The position numbers and the translations under genes were made by a program. The notes under the pieces were generated by a model. The model saw only the letters and a list, made by a program, of their open reading frames with translations, was not told the DNA's origin and searched no databases. From Luteimonas huabeiensis HB2 (GTDB lineage Bacteria; Pseudomonadota; Gammaproteobacteria; Xanthomonadales; Xanthomonadaceae), in assembly GCF_000559025.1 (NCBI RefSeq), contig NZ_JAAN01000020.1, positions 49,769-113,768 on the forward strand: DNA of 64,000 nucleotides. Reading direction: 5' to 3'. The stretch's first letter is position 1. Every line of letters begins with the position of its first letter. Below are positions 41,031-49,898 of this stretch, in pieces.

Positions 41031-42461
41031 GTGTCCGACCCCAACGGGCTGACATGGGCAGCCACCCTCGTGTCGCTGGCGGTCGCTATCCCCACAGCGG
41101 GGCACGCGATCATCTACAAGCGTGACCCGCGATCGGCCACGCTGTGGGTACTGCTGATCGCCTTGTTGCCGCTGGGCGGTTCGCTGCTGTATGGGCTGTT
41201 CGGCATCAACCGTTACCAGCGGCGGGCGCAGCGGCTCTTCCCGGGGGCAGATCCTGCTGTTCGGCAGGATCTCTCGCCCACGATGCCCGAGGCTGTATCG
41301 CCGCCACTTGCCGGTCTGGCCCACCTGGTGGGACGCGCCACCGGCCAGTCGCTGACCGGCGGCAACCGCATCGAGCCGCTTGTCGATGGCGAGCAGGCCT
41401 ACCCGGCCATGCTCGCCGCCATCGAATCGGCGCGGTACAGCGTCGCCTTGGCCTCGTACATCTTCGATAGCCAAGGCATCGGGGCGCAGTTCGTCGATGC
41501 GCTGCGCCGGGCTCATGAGCGCGGCGTGCAAGTGCGGGTGCTGATCGACGACGTGTATGCCCGCTGGACGCCCCGCAGCGCCTACCGCGCCTTGCAGCGC
41601 GCCGGCGTTCCGGCGGCGACGTTCAACCCGACGTTGATTCCCGCGCGCCTGCATGCCGCGCATCTGCGCAATCACCGCAAGCTGCTGGTGATCGATGGCG
41701 AGACGGGTTTCACCGGCGGCATGAACATCTTCGGTCCGTATTGGCGGCCCGATGCGCCGGGCCAGGCCTGTCACGATTTGCACTTTCGTCTGCGCGGGCC
41801 AGTGGTTGCGCATCTGATGCGGTGCTTCACCGATGATTGGTGCGATACCACGAGCGAGCGGCTCAGCGAGGGTTACTGGGGCGAACCGCCCGCAACGGCT
41901 GATGAGCAGGGAACCTCTTGGGCGCGCGGCATCGAGGCCGGTCCCGATGACGCCCTGGACCGGATGCGCTGGACCTTCATGGGCGCTTTGAGCGCCGCGA
42001 AGCATTCGGTGCGCATCTGGACACCGTATTTCGTCCCCGATCAGCCCATGATCGCGGCGCTGAGTACGGCTGCGTTGCGCGGCGTGCGTGTCGACGTGCT
42101 GACGCCTGCGAACGGTGACCATCCCACGGTGCAATGGGCCGCGCGCGCCCACTACTGGCAGGTGCTGGAGCACGGTGTGCGCATCTTCGAACGGCCTGGC
42201 CCGTTCGACCACAGCAAGCTGATGCTGATAGACGGCCAGTGGTGCTGCCTGGGTTCGGCCAATTGGGATGCGCGCAGTTTGCGCCTCAACTTCGAGTTCA
42301 ATGTGGAGGTGTACGACACCGCGCTGTCTACGCGGCTGGAATCCCTTTTTGATGCCGCCCGTGATGCATCGAACGAGATATCGGCCATGGCGTTGCGCGC
42401 CCGCCCGCTGGCCATCCGCTTGCGCGACGGGGTGGCCCGTCTGTTCACCCCCATTCTCTAG
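41031..42461 (+). CDS. Phospholipase D-like protein, cardiolipin synthase type
   Basis: Membrane protein of 476 residues with two N-terminal helices (WAATLVSLAVAIPTAGHAII and LWVLLIALLPLGGSLLYGLF) and two HKD catalytic motifs (HRKLLVIDG near 221; HSKLMLIDG near 393), the layout of ClsA-type cardiolipin synthases. GTG at 41031 is chosen because AGGAGG lies five bases upstream; the frame also opens at a TTG overlapping the clpK stop. It is embedded between clpK and ftsH, so it likely adjusts membrane lipid under stress, which is inference. Confidence 0.87.
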   Translation: MSDPNGLTWAATLVSLAVAIPTAGHAIIYKRDPRSATLWVLLIALLPLGGSLLYGLFGINRYQRRAQRLFPGADPAVRQDLSPTMPEAVSPPLAGLAHLVGRATGQSLTGGNRIEPLVDGEQAYPAMLAAIESARYSVALASYIFDSQGIGAQFVDALRRAHERGVQVRVLIDDVYARWTPRSAYRALQRAGVPAATFNPTLIPARLHAAHLRNHRKLLVIDGETGFTGGMNIFGPYWRPDAPGQACHDLHFRLRGPVVAHLMRCFTDDWCDTTSERLSEGYWGEPPATADEQGTSWARGIEAGPDDALDRMRWTFMGALSAAKHSVRIWTPYFVPDQPMIAALSTAALRGVRVDVLTPANGDHPTVQWAARAHYWQVLEHGVRIFERPGPFDHSKLMLIDGQWCCLGSANWDARSLRLNFEFNVEVYDTALSTRLESLFDAARDASNEISAMALRARPLAIRLRDGVARLFTPIL

Positions 42462-42488
42462 CGGCACGACTTGCGAGGAACATTGCCC

Positions 42489-44372
42489 ATGGAAAAGAAA
42501 GATCAATGGAACATCGGCTACTGGATCGTCGCCGGTCTGTTGCTGCTGACGCTGCAGAACTACTGGCAGGCGGCGAAGACGGTTGAACCCGTTCCCTATA
42601 GTGAGTTCGAGAAAGCGCTGGCCGAGGGGCGCGTCGCCGAAGTATTGGTGTCGGACCGCACGGTCACCGGGCGCCTGAAATCGCCGGACAGCCGGGGCAA
42701 GACCACCATCGTGGCCACTCGCGTCGAACCCGACCTGGCCGAGCGGCTGTCGAAATACGATGTGCCCTACGCGCGGGTGGTGGAAAGCACCTGGCTGCGT
42801 GATGTGCTCTCCTGGATTCTGCCGGCCGTGGCCTTCTTCGGCGTCTGGTTCTTCCTGTTCCGCCGCTTCGCCGAGAAGCAGGGCATGGGTGGCTTCCTGA
42901 GCATCGGCAAGAGTCGCGCCAAGGTATTCATGGAGAAGAACACGGGCGTCACCTTCGCCGATGTCGCGGGCGTCGACGAAGCCAAGGCCGAACTGGTCGA
43001 GATCGTCGACTTCCTGAAGAACCCACAGGACTACGGTCGTCTTGGGGCGCGCATCCCGAAAGGTGTGCTGCTGGTAGGGCCGCCCGGCACCGGCAAGACC
43101 TTGCTCGCCAAAGCCGTCGCGGGCGAAGCCGGGGTGCCATTCTTTTCCATCTCCGGCTCGGAGTTCGTCGAGATGTTCGTCGGCGTGGGGGCGGCGCGCG
43201 TGCGCGACCTGTTCGAGCAGGCGCGCGGGCAGGCGCCGGCGATCATCTTCATTGATGAGCTGGATGCTTTGGGCCGCGCACGCGGTGTCGGAGGACCGAT
43301 CGGTGGACACGACGAGCGTGAGCAGACGCTGAACCAGTTGCTCACCGAAATGGATGGCTTCGACAGCTCGGTCGGGCTGATCATCCTTGCAGCCACCAAC
43401 CGGCCGGAGATCCTCGATCAGGCCTTGCTTCGCGCCGGTCGCTTCGACCGTCAGGTGCTGGTGGACCGCCCCGACAAGAAAGGTCGCCTGGATATCCTGA
43501 AGGTCCATGTCAAGAAGATCACCCTGGCCCACGGTGTAGATCTGGAACAGGTGGCGGCGTTGACCACCGGCTTTTCCGGCGCTGATCTGGCCAATCTCGT
43601 GAACGAAGCAGCGCTGAACGCGACGCGGCGCAAGGCGCAGGCTGTGGAGCTGCAAGACTTCACCGCCGCCATTGAGCGCATCGTGGCCGGCCTGGAAAGG
43701 AAGAACCGTGTGCTCAATCCGAAGGAGCGGGAAACCGTGGCCTATCACGAGATGGGGCATGCGCTGGTGGCGCTGGCGCTCCCCGGCACCGATCCGGTAC
43801 ACAAGATTTCAATCGTGCCGCGTGGCATCGGTGCACTCGGCTACACCCTGCAGCGGCCCACCGAAGACCGATTTCTGATGACACGTGCCGACCTGGAGCA
43901 CAAGATCGCCGTGCTCCTGGGAGGGCGCGCGGCTGAGAAGCTCGTGTTTGGCGAGCTGTCCACAGGGGCTTCAGACGATCTCGCGCGGGCCACCGACATC
44001 GCCCGCGACATGATTACACGCTTCGGCATGGATGAGGGCTTGGGGTACGTTGCTTTTGAGGCACAGAGGCCGCGTTTTCTTGATGCGCCTGAACTGGTAC
44101 AGGGTGGCTGCCGGGTAGCCGAATCGACTCAGACACGCATCGACCAAGCCATCCGTGACATCGTGATGGGTGTGTTTGATCGTGCATACCGAATTCTCGA
44201 AATCAACCGAGAAGTGCTGGAGCGCTGCGCGCGCGAACTGCTCGCACGGGAAACGCTGGATGAATACAGCATCCGGCAACTGACGCAAGGGCTACAGCTC
44301 GAATCCCCATGTCACAGCGGCCCAACTGCCGGAGCCATTACTTCCTCTGTGTCTCAAGGAGTCACCTCATGA
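42489..44372 (+). CDS. ftsH: ATP-dependent zinc metalloprotease FtsH, island copy
   Basis: Membrane-bound AAA+ protease of 627 residues that degrades damaged membrane and soluble proteins. It has two membrane helices (about 12-28 and 105-125), Walker A GPPGTGKT near 198, Walker [12 protein letters not shown] near 255, and the zinc site HEMGH near 420 (HExxH). Island FtsH copies (ftsH-GI) accompany clpK in heat-resistance loci; the housekeeping ftsH is expected elsewhere. GAGGAA lies eight bases before the ATG. It overlaps trx by ATGA. Confidence 0.95.
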   Translation: MEKKDQWNIGYWIVAGLLLLTLQNYWQAAKTVEPVPYSEFEKALAEGRVAEVLVSDRTVTGRLKSPDSRGKTTIVATRVEPDLAERLSKYDVPYARVVESTWLRDVLSWILPAVAFFGVWFFLFRRFAEKQGMGGFLSIGKSRAKVFMEKNTGVTFADVAGVDEAKAELVEIVDFLKNPQDYGRLGARIPKGVLLVGPPGTGKTLLAKAVAGEAGVPFFSISGSEFVEMFVGVGAARVRDLFEQARGQAPAIIFIDELDALGRARGVGGPIGGHDEREQTLNQLLTEMDGFDSSVGLIILAATNRPEILDQALLRAGRFDRQVLVDRPDKKGRLDILKVHVKKITLAHGVDLEQVAALTTGFSGADLANLVNEAALNATRRKAQAVELQDFTAAIERIVAGLERKNRVLNPKERETVAYHEMGHALVALALPGTDPVHKISIVPRGIGALGYTLQRPTEDRFLMTRADLEHKIAVLLGGRAAEKLVFGELSTGASDDLARATDIARDMITRFGMDEGLGYVAFEAQRPRFLDAPELVQGGCRVAESTQTRIDQAIRDIVMGVFDRAYRILEINREVLERCARELLARETLDEYSIRQLTQGLQLESPCHSGPTAGAITSSVSQGVTS

Positions 44373-44809
44373 GTGACAGCATTCATATCGTCTGCCCACA
44401 CTGCCAATCCATCAATCGCGTGCCAGCCAACAAGTTGGCAGAGAAGCCCAATTGCGGGCGGTGCCAGCACCCGCTGTTCACCGGAGAACCCATTGATCTG
44501 ACCACAGCGACCTTCGCCCGTCATCTGGAGCGCAGTGACCTGCCGCTGCTGGTTGACTTTTGGGCGCCGTGGTGCGGACCGTGCAAGATGATGGCGCCGC
44601 AGTTCGAGCAGGCAGCCTCCCTGCTTGAACCCAAGGTGAGGTTGGCCAAGGTAAATACCGAGGCCGAGCCTCACCTGGCCGCCCAGTTCGGTATTCGCAG
44701 CATTCCAACCCTGATTTTGTTCCGAGGGGGACATGAGGTTGCACGTCAGGCGGGCGCCATGGGCGCGCAGGACATTATGCGCTGGGTGGCTTCGCAATTG
44801 CCCCGATGA
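44369..44809 (+). CDS. Zinc-ribbon thioredoxin (thioredoxin 2 type)
   Basis: A 146-residue thiol-disulfide reductase with an N-terminal zinc ribbon (CPHCQS near 9 and CGRCQH near 28), followed by a thioredoxin domain with active site [10 protein letters not shown] near residue 70. This is the TrxC architecture: the ribbon makes it redox-responsive in E. coli. It overlaps the ftsH stop (ATGA), and AAGGAG precedes the ATG. A thioredoxin is a regular member of heat-resistance islands. Confidence 0.93.
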   Translation: MSDSIHIVCPHCQSINRVPANKLAEKPNCGRCQHPLFTGEPIDLTTATFARHLERSDLPLLVDFWAPWCGPCKMMAPQFEQAASLLEPKVRLAKVNTEAEPHLAAQFGIRSIPTLILFRGGHEVARQAGAMGAQDIMRWVASQLPR

Positions 44810-44887
44810 TTCAGGTGCAATCGAGTCGTCTTCTCGGACTCCCCGTTCCATTAACGTTTCATTGAAAGAGAGAGCGCAACGCTTATG

Positions 44888-46186
44888 GGCACTTCTCGAA
44901 ACCTCCCTAACCGTTGTCGCCAGTGAGCCGGCATGATGTCGCCCATGATCACCCCGCGCATCAAGCCCTCGTCTTTCTGGCGTCACCAGCCTGGCGCTGA
45001 CCTGTTCGTGCAAGACCAACGCCAAGCCAAGCTCGGCGGCTTCATCGCCAACCTGGCAGCAATGGACGAACTGATCGACTTCGCGGCCATTGCCGCCCGG
45101 GTCGACACCGCCTGCCCTCGCGCTGACCGTAGCAAAGGCGGGCGCCCGCCGTACCCCACCGAGGTGATGGTGCGGCTGCTGTTCATCCAGTCGCTGTACA
45201 ACCTCAGCGACGAGGACTGCGAGTACCAGGTGCTGGACCGCATGAGCTTCCAGCACTTCTGCCGCCTGGACGGAGCACTGCACATCCCCGATGCGCGCAC
45301 GCTGTGGAGTTTCAAGCAGCGCTTGGCCCAAGGCGGTCTGGGCGGCCGCGCCATCTTCGAGGCGGTGAGCCTGCAGTTGCAGCAGCACGGCTACATCCCG
45401 CGCGGCGGGCAGATCGTGGATGCCAGCATCGTGCAGGCACCGCTCACCCAGGCGAACAAGGACGAGCGCGAAGCGCTCAACGAAGGCCGCAGGCCCGAGG
45501 GCTGGAATGCCAAGCGGCTGCAGCACACCGACCGCGACGCGCGCTGGACCAAGAAGCACGGCAAGAGCTTCTACGGCTACAAGGTGCACGCCAACGCGGA
45601 CGCGCGCTACAAGCTGATCCGCCAGGCGAAGGTCACGCCGGCCAACGCCGACGACGGCCAGACGCTCAAGGAGGTGCTGGACCGCGCCAACACCGGCGCG
45701 CGGCTGCTGGCCGACCGAGGCTACGACGCGCAGACCAACCGGGAGTTGCTGCAGGCCCACGGGCTGCGGGACGGCATCGCGCGGCGTGCGAAGCCCGGGC
45801 AGGAGCGGCGCGTGCGACTGGACGCGCGCAACAAGGCGATCAACCGCGTCCGCGCCAGAGGCGAACATGTGTTCGCCGGCCTCGAGCAGTTGGGCGGCAA
45901 GTGCGTGCGGGCGATGACGCTGGCGAGAAACGAACTGGCGATCCTGCTGAAGTGCGCGGCGTACAACGCCAAGCGGCTGGTCTGGCTGGTGCGCCATGAC
46001 CCGTGCGGGTGTGCGCGATGAAGGGAGAGGTGCGCCCGCAGAGCCTGCAAACGCAGTTTTGCAGGGCCTCGGGTGCCCGCCAAGGCTGCGATGACGGGGC
46101 CTGAGCGGCACCGAGAACCCCGAACTGAACGACGCGAGCGCCCTCATGCCGGTTCAGCCTTCGGAAATGGGGTTATGCGAAGTGCC
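44888..46186 (+). mobile_element. IS5-family insertion sequence, copy A
   Basis: About 1,299 bp with inverted ends GGCACTTCTCGAAACC (left) and GGCACTTCGCATAACC (inward from the right), 13 of 16 identical. It encodes one transposase. No matching target duplication was found at the flanks. It closes the heat-stress cassette on the right, 78 bases after trx, and may have replaced further island genes. Confidence 0.8.
44933..46021 (+). CDS. IS5-family transposase
   Basis: A 362-residue DDE transposase with an N-terminal DUF772-type domain (GRPPYPTEVMVRLLFIQSLY, DEDCEYQVLDRMSFQHFC) and catalytic Asp residues in QIVDASIVQAP and LLADRGYDAQTN. The C-terminal region (KCVRAMTLARNELAILLKCA) is typical of IS5 proteins. 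It is full length with no visible damage. Two adjacent ATG codons are possible starts. Confidence 0.9.
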   Translation: MMSPMITPRIKPSSFWRHQPGADLFVQDQRQAKLGGFIANLAAMDELIDFAAIAARVDTACPRADRSKGGRPPYPTEVMVRLLFIQSLYNLSDEDCEYQVLDRMSFQHFCRLDGALHIPDARTLWSFKQRLAQGGLGGRAIFEAVSLQLQQHGYIPRGGQIVDASIVQAPLTQANKDEREALNEGRRPEGWNAKRLQHTDRDARWTKKHGKSFYGYKVHANADARYKLIRQAKVTPANADDGQTLKEVLDRANTGARLLADRGYDAQTNRELLQAHGLRDGIARRAKPGQERRVRLDARNKAINRVRARGEHVFAGLEQLGGKCVRAMTLARNELAILLKCAAYNAKRLVWLVRHDPCGCAR

Positions 46187-46421
46187 TCAATGCTGCAATC
46201 CAACCGCTTGATTCGTCCGCGCGTAACCCTTTGATCTGTATGGGCCTGCGTTGCGGCCTTTGCGGACTTCGGGCCAGTTCCAGGGAGCGAGGTCGGAGCG
46301 AGGAATGGCCAGGAGAGAGTGGAATGTGGCCCGGAACGGCCAATTCGGGTGGCTGGCGAAGTCCGCAGGCTTCCGCAGGAACCCCCAACAACACGCGGGA
46401 ACCGGCGCGATCGGGCAAGAA

Positions 46422-46451
46422 AAAACCCCAACCGAGAACGGTTGGGGTTTT
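46422..46451. terminator. Strong bidirectional intrinsic terminator
   Basis: 12-bp stem AAAACCCCAACC/GGTTGGGGTTTT with loop GAGAAC, flanked by A-runs on one side and T-runs on the other, so it works in both directions. On the reverse strand it is preceded by CCACCAATATC, which looks like a tRNA-type CCA end, suggesting it once closed a stable-RNA gene. Confidence 0.8.
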
Positions 46452-46667
46452 GATATTGGTGGTAGGGCGGCAGCCCGCGCCAAACGACCGTTGAAAGTAC
46501 GCGAAACCGGCGTTGTGGCAAGTCGCCAACTGTTGATGGTTACAGCAAAAAGAGGGGCTTGACAGGTCAAAATCAGCGGACGATCAAGCGGTTTTTCCCG
46601 TGGATCGGTCACCGGAAAAGCTGTTCAACCTCGTCTGCTTTTCGGGGCCAGTTCAATTCCGGAATGC

Positions 46668-46686
46668 GGAATCGAACCCGCGTCCG
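46668..46686 (-). repeat. tmRNA 3'-end-like attachment-site remnant
   Basis: On the reverse strand this reads CGGACGCGGGTTCGATTCC, matching the T-arm segment at the 3' end of bacterial ssrA (E. coli has CGGACGCGGGTTC there). The rest of the T stem is imperfect and the acceptor end is missing, so it is not a working tmRNA. ssrA 3' ends are common island integration sites, so this is read as an old att site or duplicated fragment. Confidence 0.5.
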
Positions 46687-46789
46687 TCGCCCCGACTAAA
46701 AGCGCACCCAAGCGCACCCATTTCGGGGTAAGGCAGCCCGCCATGCGGCGAATGGCGCACTTTATCTCCGCACGACGTGCGGTGAAAAC

Positions 46790-46827
46790 TTGCGCATGCG
46801 GAGAATGGAGCCCATAATCTCCGCATG
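46790..46827 (+). promoter_or_regulatory. fic promoter with overlapping operator
   Basis: TTGCGC (46790) and CATAAT (46813) are 17 bases apart and form a plausible promoter ending seven bases before the fic ATG. Overlapping it is a perfect 10-bp inverted repeat CATGCGGAGA - 13 bases - TCTCCGCATG (46795-46827), whose right arm covers the start codon. A further half-site TCTCCGCA lies at 46765. A protein bound here would block transcription. Confidence 0.75.
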
Positions 46828-47946
46828 AACAGCGGCGATTACAAGTACATCTGGCAGGCCAGTGACTGGCCGGACTGGCGCTTCGACCTGGCGGCGCTCG
46901 CTGGCCCTATGGCGGATGTGAGTCGTGCTCAAGGGCTCTTGCTGGGGCGTCTGGCCGACGTGGGCATGGCGCTGCGCGATCAGGCCAGCCTGGCGGCGCT
47001 CACCGAAGACGTGGTCAAGACCAGCGAAATCGAGGGCGAGCAGCTCAACGTCGAGTCCGTGCGCTCAAGCATCGCTCGCCGGCTGGGCGTCGACATCGGG
47101 GCGTTGGCTCCAGTCGATCGTCATGTCGAAGGCGTGGTGGAGATGGTGCTCGACGCCACGGTCAACTGCGCGGCGCCGGTGACCCGCGAGCGGTTGTTCG
47201 GCTGGCACGCGGCGCTCTTTCCCACTGGTTACTCCGGCCTCTCCAGGATCAAGGTCGGCAGTTGGCGCGACGACGCCAGTGGCCCCATGCAGGTGGTCTC
47301 CGGCCCCATCGGCCGCCAGCGCGTACATTTCGAGGCGCCGCCCGCCGATCGACTGGAGACCGAGACAGGTCGTTTCCTCGAATGGGTCAATGCGGACTCG
47401 GGTGAGCCACCGCTCGTCAAGGCGGGGCTTGCCCATCTGTGGTTCGTGACCTTGCACCCGTTCGGCGACGGCAACGGCCGTATCGCCCGGGCCATCGGCG
47501 ACCTGCTGTTGGCGCGCGCCGACGGCAGCCCGCAGCGCTTCTACAGCCTGTCGGCGCAGATCCAGCGGGAGCGCAAGGCCTACTACGATATTCTGGAGCG
47601 CACCCAGAAGCGGTCCATGGACGTCACCGAGTGGCTGGCCTGGTTCCTCGACACCCTGCATCGCGCCGTCGATCAGGCGCAGCACACCCTCGATGCCGTG
47701 CTGACCAAGGCACGCTTCTGGCAGCACTGGGCAGCCACACCTTTGAACGAGCGACAGGTGAAATTGCTCAACCGGCTACTCGATGGCTTTGAAGGTAAGC
47801 TCACCAGCAGCAAGTGGGCGGCGATCGCCAAGTGCTCGCCAGACACGGCGCTGCGCGACATCAACGACCTGCTCGCGCGCGGCGTGCTGCGGAAATCGAA
47901 TGCGGGCGGGCGCAGTACCAGCTACGAGCTGAACGATCTCCCGTAG
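46825..47946 (+). CDS. Fic-domain protein with DUF4172 N-terminus and C-terminal winged helix
   Basis: Protein-AMPylation (or related NMP-transfer) enzyme of 373 residues. The N-terminal Fic_N/DUF4172 part (WQASDWPDWRFDLAAL) contains an inhibitory helix motif TSEIEGEQ near 73, fitting [S/T]xxxE[G/N]: a class II, self-inhibited Fic protein. The catalytic motif HPFGDGNGRIAR is intact near residue 211. The C-terminus (ERQVKLLNRLLDG to YELNDLP) looks like a winged HTH. Together with the palindrome over its start, it probably represses its own gene. The target protein is unknown. Confidence 0.92.
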   Translation: MNSGDYKYIWQASDWPDWRFDLAALAGPMADVSRAQGLLLGRLADVGMALRDQASLAALTEDVVKTSEIEGEQLNVESVRSSIARRLGVDIGALAPVDRHVEGVVEMVLDATVNCAAPVTRERLFGWHAALFPTGYSGLSRIKVGSWRDDASGPMQVVSGPIGRQRVHFEAPPADRLETETGRFLEWVNADSGEPPLVKAGLAHLWFVTLHPFGDGNGRIARAIGDLLLARADGSPQRFYSLSAQIQRERKAYYDILERTQKRSMDVTEWLAWFLDTLHRAVDQAQHTLDAVLTKARFWQHWAATPLNERQVKLLNRLLDGFEGKLTSSKWAAIAKCSPDTALRDINDLLARGVLRKSNAGGRSTSYELNDLP

Positions 47947-48196
47947 TAACCGCGCGTCTTCTGAATTGACTTGGCTGGCGGACCGAACAGGCCCCGTCCT
48001 GCCATGGTGGTGACGATAGACCCACACAACCAAGAGATCATTGTTCTCATCGACATCGAGCGCACCGGTGTTATAGCCCTGTCGTTGATGTCCATGAGAT
48101 TCCCGCGTGGGTCGTCACCCCACGTGATCGAGGATGCAGTTGGCAAGATGCTCGACGGTTGGGTCGAGCTCGGCGGTCACTGGTCTACGGAGCTAG

Positions 48197-49519
48197 CAGC
48201 CTGTTGAAATTCGACCCGGCGAAGCCCCCGACTCGGTCGGCAGCGCGGATTTCTCGCTGCTCAAGCGCTCCGCAAGCGCGTCCCGCGCTCTGAAACAAGC
48301 CCGCTTTCGGACTTCCAGGCGCACCTTCCCCGCCGGGGCCGCCATCACGCGGCCCCCGCGGCGATCAGCTTCGGCAGGCGGACGAGGTTGCTCGCCGCCA
48401 TCGCCAGCTGAAACAGCGCCTCGACCTTCGTAAGGCCGCGCTGCTTGACCTGACGCATTCCGGCAGCCGCCTTGAGCCATCCGAAGTGCGTTTCGATCCA
48501 GGCGCGCGTCCGCAGGCTGATCGCATACCCGGCGTGTCGGGTAGTGCGGCCATCGATGGCACTGCGGCGGTGCGAGGTGTTCTGCGCAACGTGCGGGGTG
48601 ATACCCATGGCCCGACAGCCCGCGACGAAGTCCGCCGTGTCGTACCCCTTGTCCGCGGCCAGCGTGCGCCGTCGTCGGCCGCGCAGCGAACCAAGCATCG
48701 CCAACGCCGCGTCACGCTCACCATGGCCGCTGGCCTGCGTGACACACGCTGCACGCACCAGGCCGCTGCGATGCTCCATGAGCACATGGGCCTGGTAGCT
48801 CAGCTGCGCCCCGGTATTGCCCTTGCGGTAAAGCCTGGCGTCCGGATCGCTGGCCGATTCGTGCGTTTCGTTGCGACGCTTCTGACCCTTGAAATCAGGC
48901 TGGGCGTTGCGATGCCCACCACCCGGTGGGTCCTTCGGCGTCCCATCCTTGGGACGGAAGCTCTTGTGCGAGGCCCACGCCTGCAGCAGCGTGCCGTCGA
49001 CCGAGAAATGCTCGTCCGACATCAGGCCCCGCTTTTCCGCCAACCGCACCACCTCGGCCAGAAACTCGCTCGCCACCTCGTTTCCGTTCAAACGATCCCG
49101 GTTCTTCGAGAACACGGAGTGATCCCAGACCGGCTCGTCGATCGCGATACCGACGAACCAGCGGAACAGCAGGTTGTAGTGGAGCTGCTCCATCAGCATC
49201 CGCTCGCTCCGGATCGAGTAGAACAGCTGCAGCAGCTGCGCCCGCATCAGTTTCTCCGGCGCGATGGAGGCGCGGCCGGTATCGGCGTACAGCGCCGAAA
49301 ACAGGCCGCTCATGCGCCTGAGCGCCTCATCGGCCAGCTCCCGAATGGATCGGAGCGGATGGTTCGCCGGAACGAAGTCGGCGAGCTTGGCGACCGTGAA
49401 CAACGATTCCTGAGTGACGTCTGCACCGCGCATCCCACGCCCTCCACTATGGCTGAGGTCGATATCGCAAACAGATGGCTTGAAAGCAAGCTCTGGCGCG
49501 GGAGAATTTCAACAAGCTG
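48197..49519 (-). mobile_element. IS5-family insertion sequence, copy B
   Basis: 1,323-bp element with ends CAGCCTGTTGAAATTC (left) and CAGCTTGTTGAAATTC (inward from the right), 15 of 16 identical. The flanks CTAG (left) and TTAG (right) fit the YTAR-type 4-bp target of IS5, with one mismatch. It encodes a transposase unrelated in detail to that of copy A. Its insertion splits the small gene downstream of fic. Confidence 0.88.
48345..49433 (-). CDS. IS5-family transposase
   Basis: A 362-residue transposase beginning MRGADVTQESLFTVAKLADF. It has the DUF772 segment (MRAQLLQLFYSIRSERMLME, IDEPVWDHSVFSKNRDRL) and DDE residues in HFSVDGTLLQAWAS and LAADKGYDTADF; the C-terminal HFGWLKAAAGMRQVKQRG is typical. 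It is intact and full length. It is encoded on the reverse strand, opposite to the gene it interrupts. Confidence 0.92.
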   Translation of the reverse strand: MRGADVTQESLFTVAKLADFVPANHPLRSIRELADEALRRMSGLFSALYADTGRASIAPEKLMRAQLLQLFYSIRSERMLMEQLHYNLLFRWFVGIAIDEPVWDHSVFSKNRDRLNGNEVASEFLAEVVRLAEKRGLMSDEHFSVDGTLLQAWASHKSFRPKDGTPKDPPGGGHRNAQPDFKGQKRRNETHESASDPDARLYRKGNTGAQLSYQAHVLMEHRSGLVRAACVTQASGHGERDAALAMLGSLRGRRRRTLAADKGYDTADFVAGCRAMGITPHVAQNTSHRRSAIDGRTTRHAGYAISLRTRAWIETHFGWLKAAAGMRQVKQRGLTKVEALFQLAMAASNLVRLPKLIAAGAA

Positions 49520-49654
49520 TTAGAGAAGACGCTTGAAGATAGCTGTGCCTGTGAGCGCGTTCCCAGGGTGCTGATCCCAAGGGAGAAATTTCGACACAGC
49601 GCAAAGATGTGGGCCAATCGGTTAATGGATCGATTAGGCTTAACCAGCAGTTGA

Positions 49655-49898
49655 GCGGCTGCTTCCGACCCAAAGCGGACATCGCTGGCTCCAAGTCTCC
49701 GTCGCGGTCGACTGATTCTCGTGATCAACGCTTCGACCGCATACCTAGAAGCGGTACAGGAGCCGACCCTGGAGCAGCTGGCCGGCGAGCCCCCCCTCAG
49801 TGACTGCCGACGAACTCCTATTGCGGACGGCACCGAGATCGGTGTCCGGAGACCATCGCTGGGCACAGTCGATTCAGCCAGCGGCGTCTGCTGCTGGT
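49655..49898. other. Gene-free stretch with a xanthomonad-type repeat fossil
   Basis: 244 bases between the split gene and the dsrE gene. The first part (about 49655-49688) reads GCGGCTGCTTCCGACCCAAA followed by GCGGACATCGCTGGC, which resembles a degenerate dispersed repeat common in this family of bacteria. Nothing else is recognisable; no coding frame is supported. Confidence 0.45.

Larger units (their letters stand above)
46187..46789. other. Gene-free stretch with terminator and attachment-site remnant
   Basis: About 600 bases between the IS5 copy and fic. Short open frames on both strands have no family resemblance or ribosome sites and are not called. It contains a strong T-tailed hairpin, a tmRNA-3'-like sequence and a tandem GCGCACCCA repeat (46702-46720), all signs of past integration. 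Nothing else is recognisable. Confidence 0.6.
48004..49654 (+). pseudogene. Small gene split by an IS5-family element
   Basis: The left part (48004-48196) encodes 64 residues beginning MVVTIDPHNQEIIVLIDIER and ending HWSTEL. Removing the insertion with one copy of the target joins it in frame to 49524-49654 (EKTLEDSCACERVP... to DRLGLTSS), giving an uninterrupted 107-residue protein that stops at TGA 49652. As it stands the left part reads into the IS and stops at 48205. No family was recognised. It lies just after fic; whether it worked with Fic is unknown. Confidence 0.68.

Noticed and set aside
38593..41055. 820-codon reverse frame opposite clpK
   Set aside because: Antisense shadow of a strongly conserved AAA+ gene.
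40839..43802. 987-codon reverse frame opposite the PLD and ftsH genes
   Set aside because: Some protein-like stretches by eye, but it spans two certain forward genes with full catalytic motifs and has no recognisable domain of its own.
46144..46562. Overlapping short frames on both strands after the first IS5 copy
   Set aside because: No ribosome site, no family resemblance, and a strong terminator lies inside them.
46660..46690. Possible intact tRNA or tmRNA on the reverse strand
   Set aside because: Only the T-arm-like segment is present; the stem has a mismatch and there is no acceptor, anticodon or CCA end in register.
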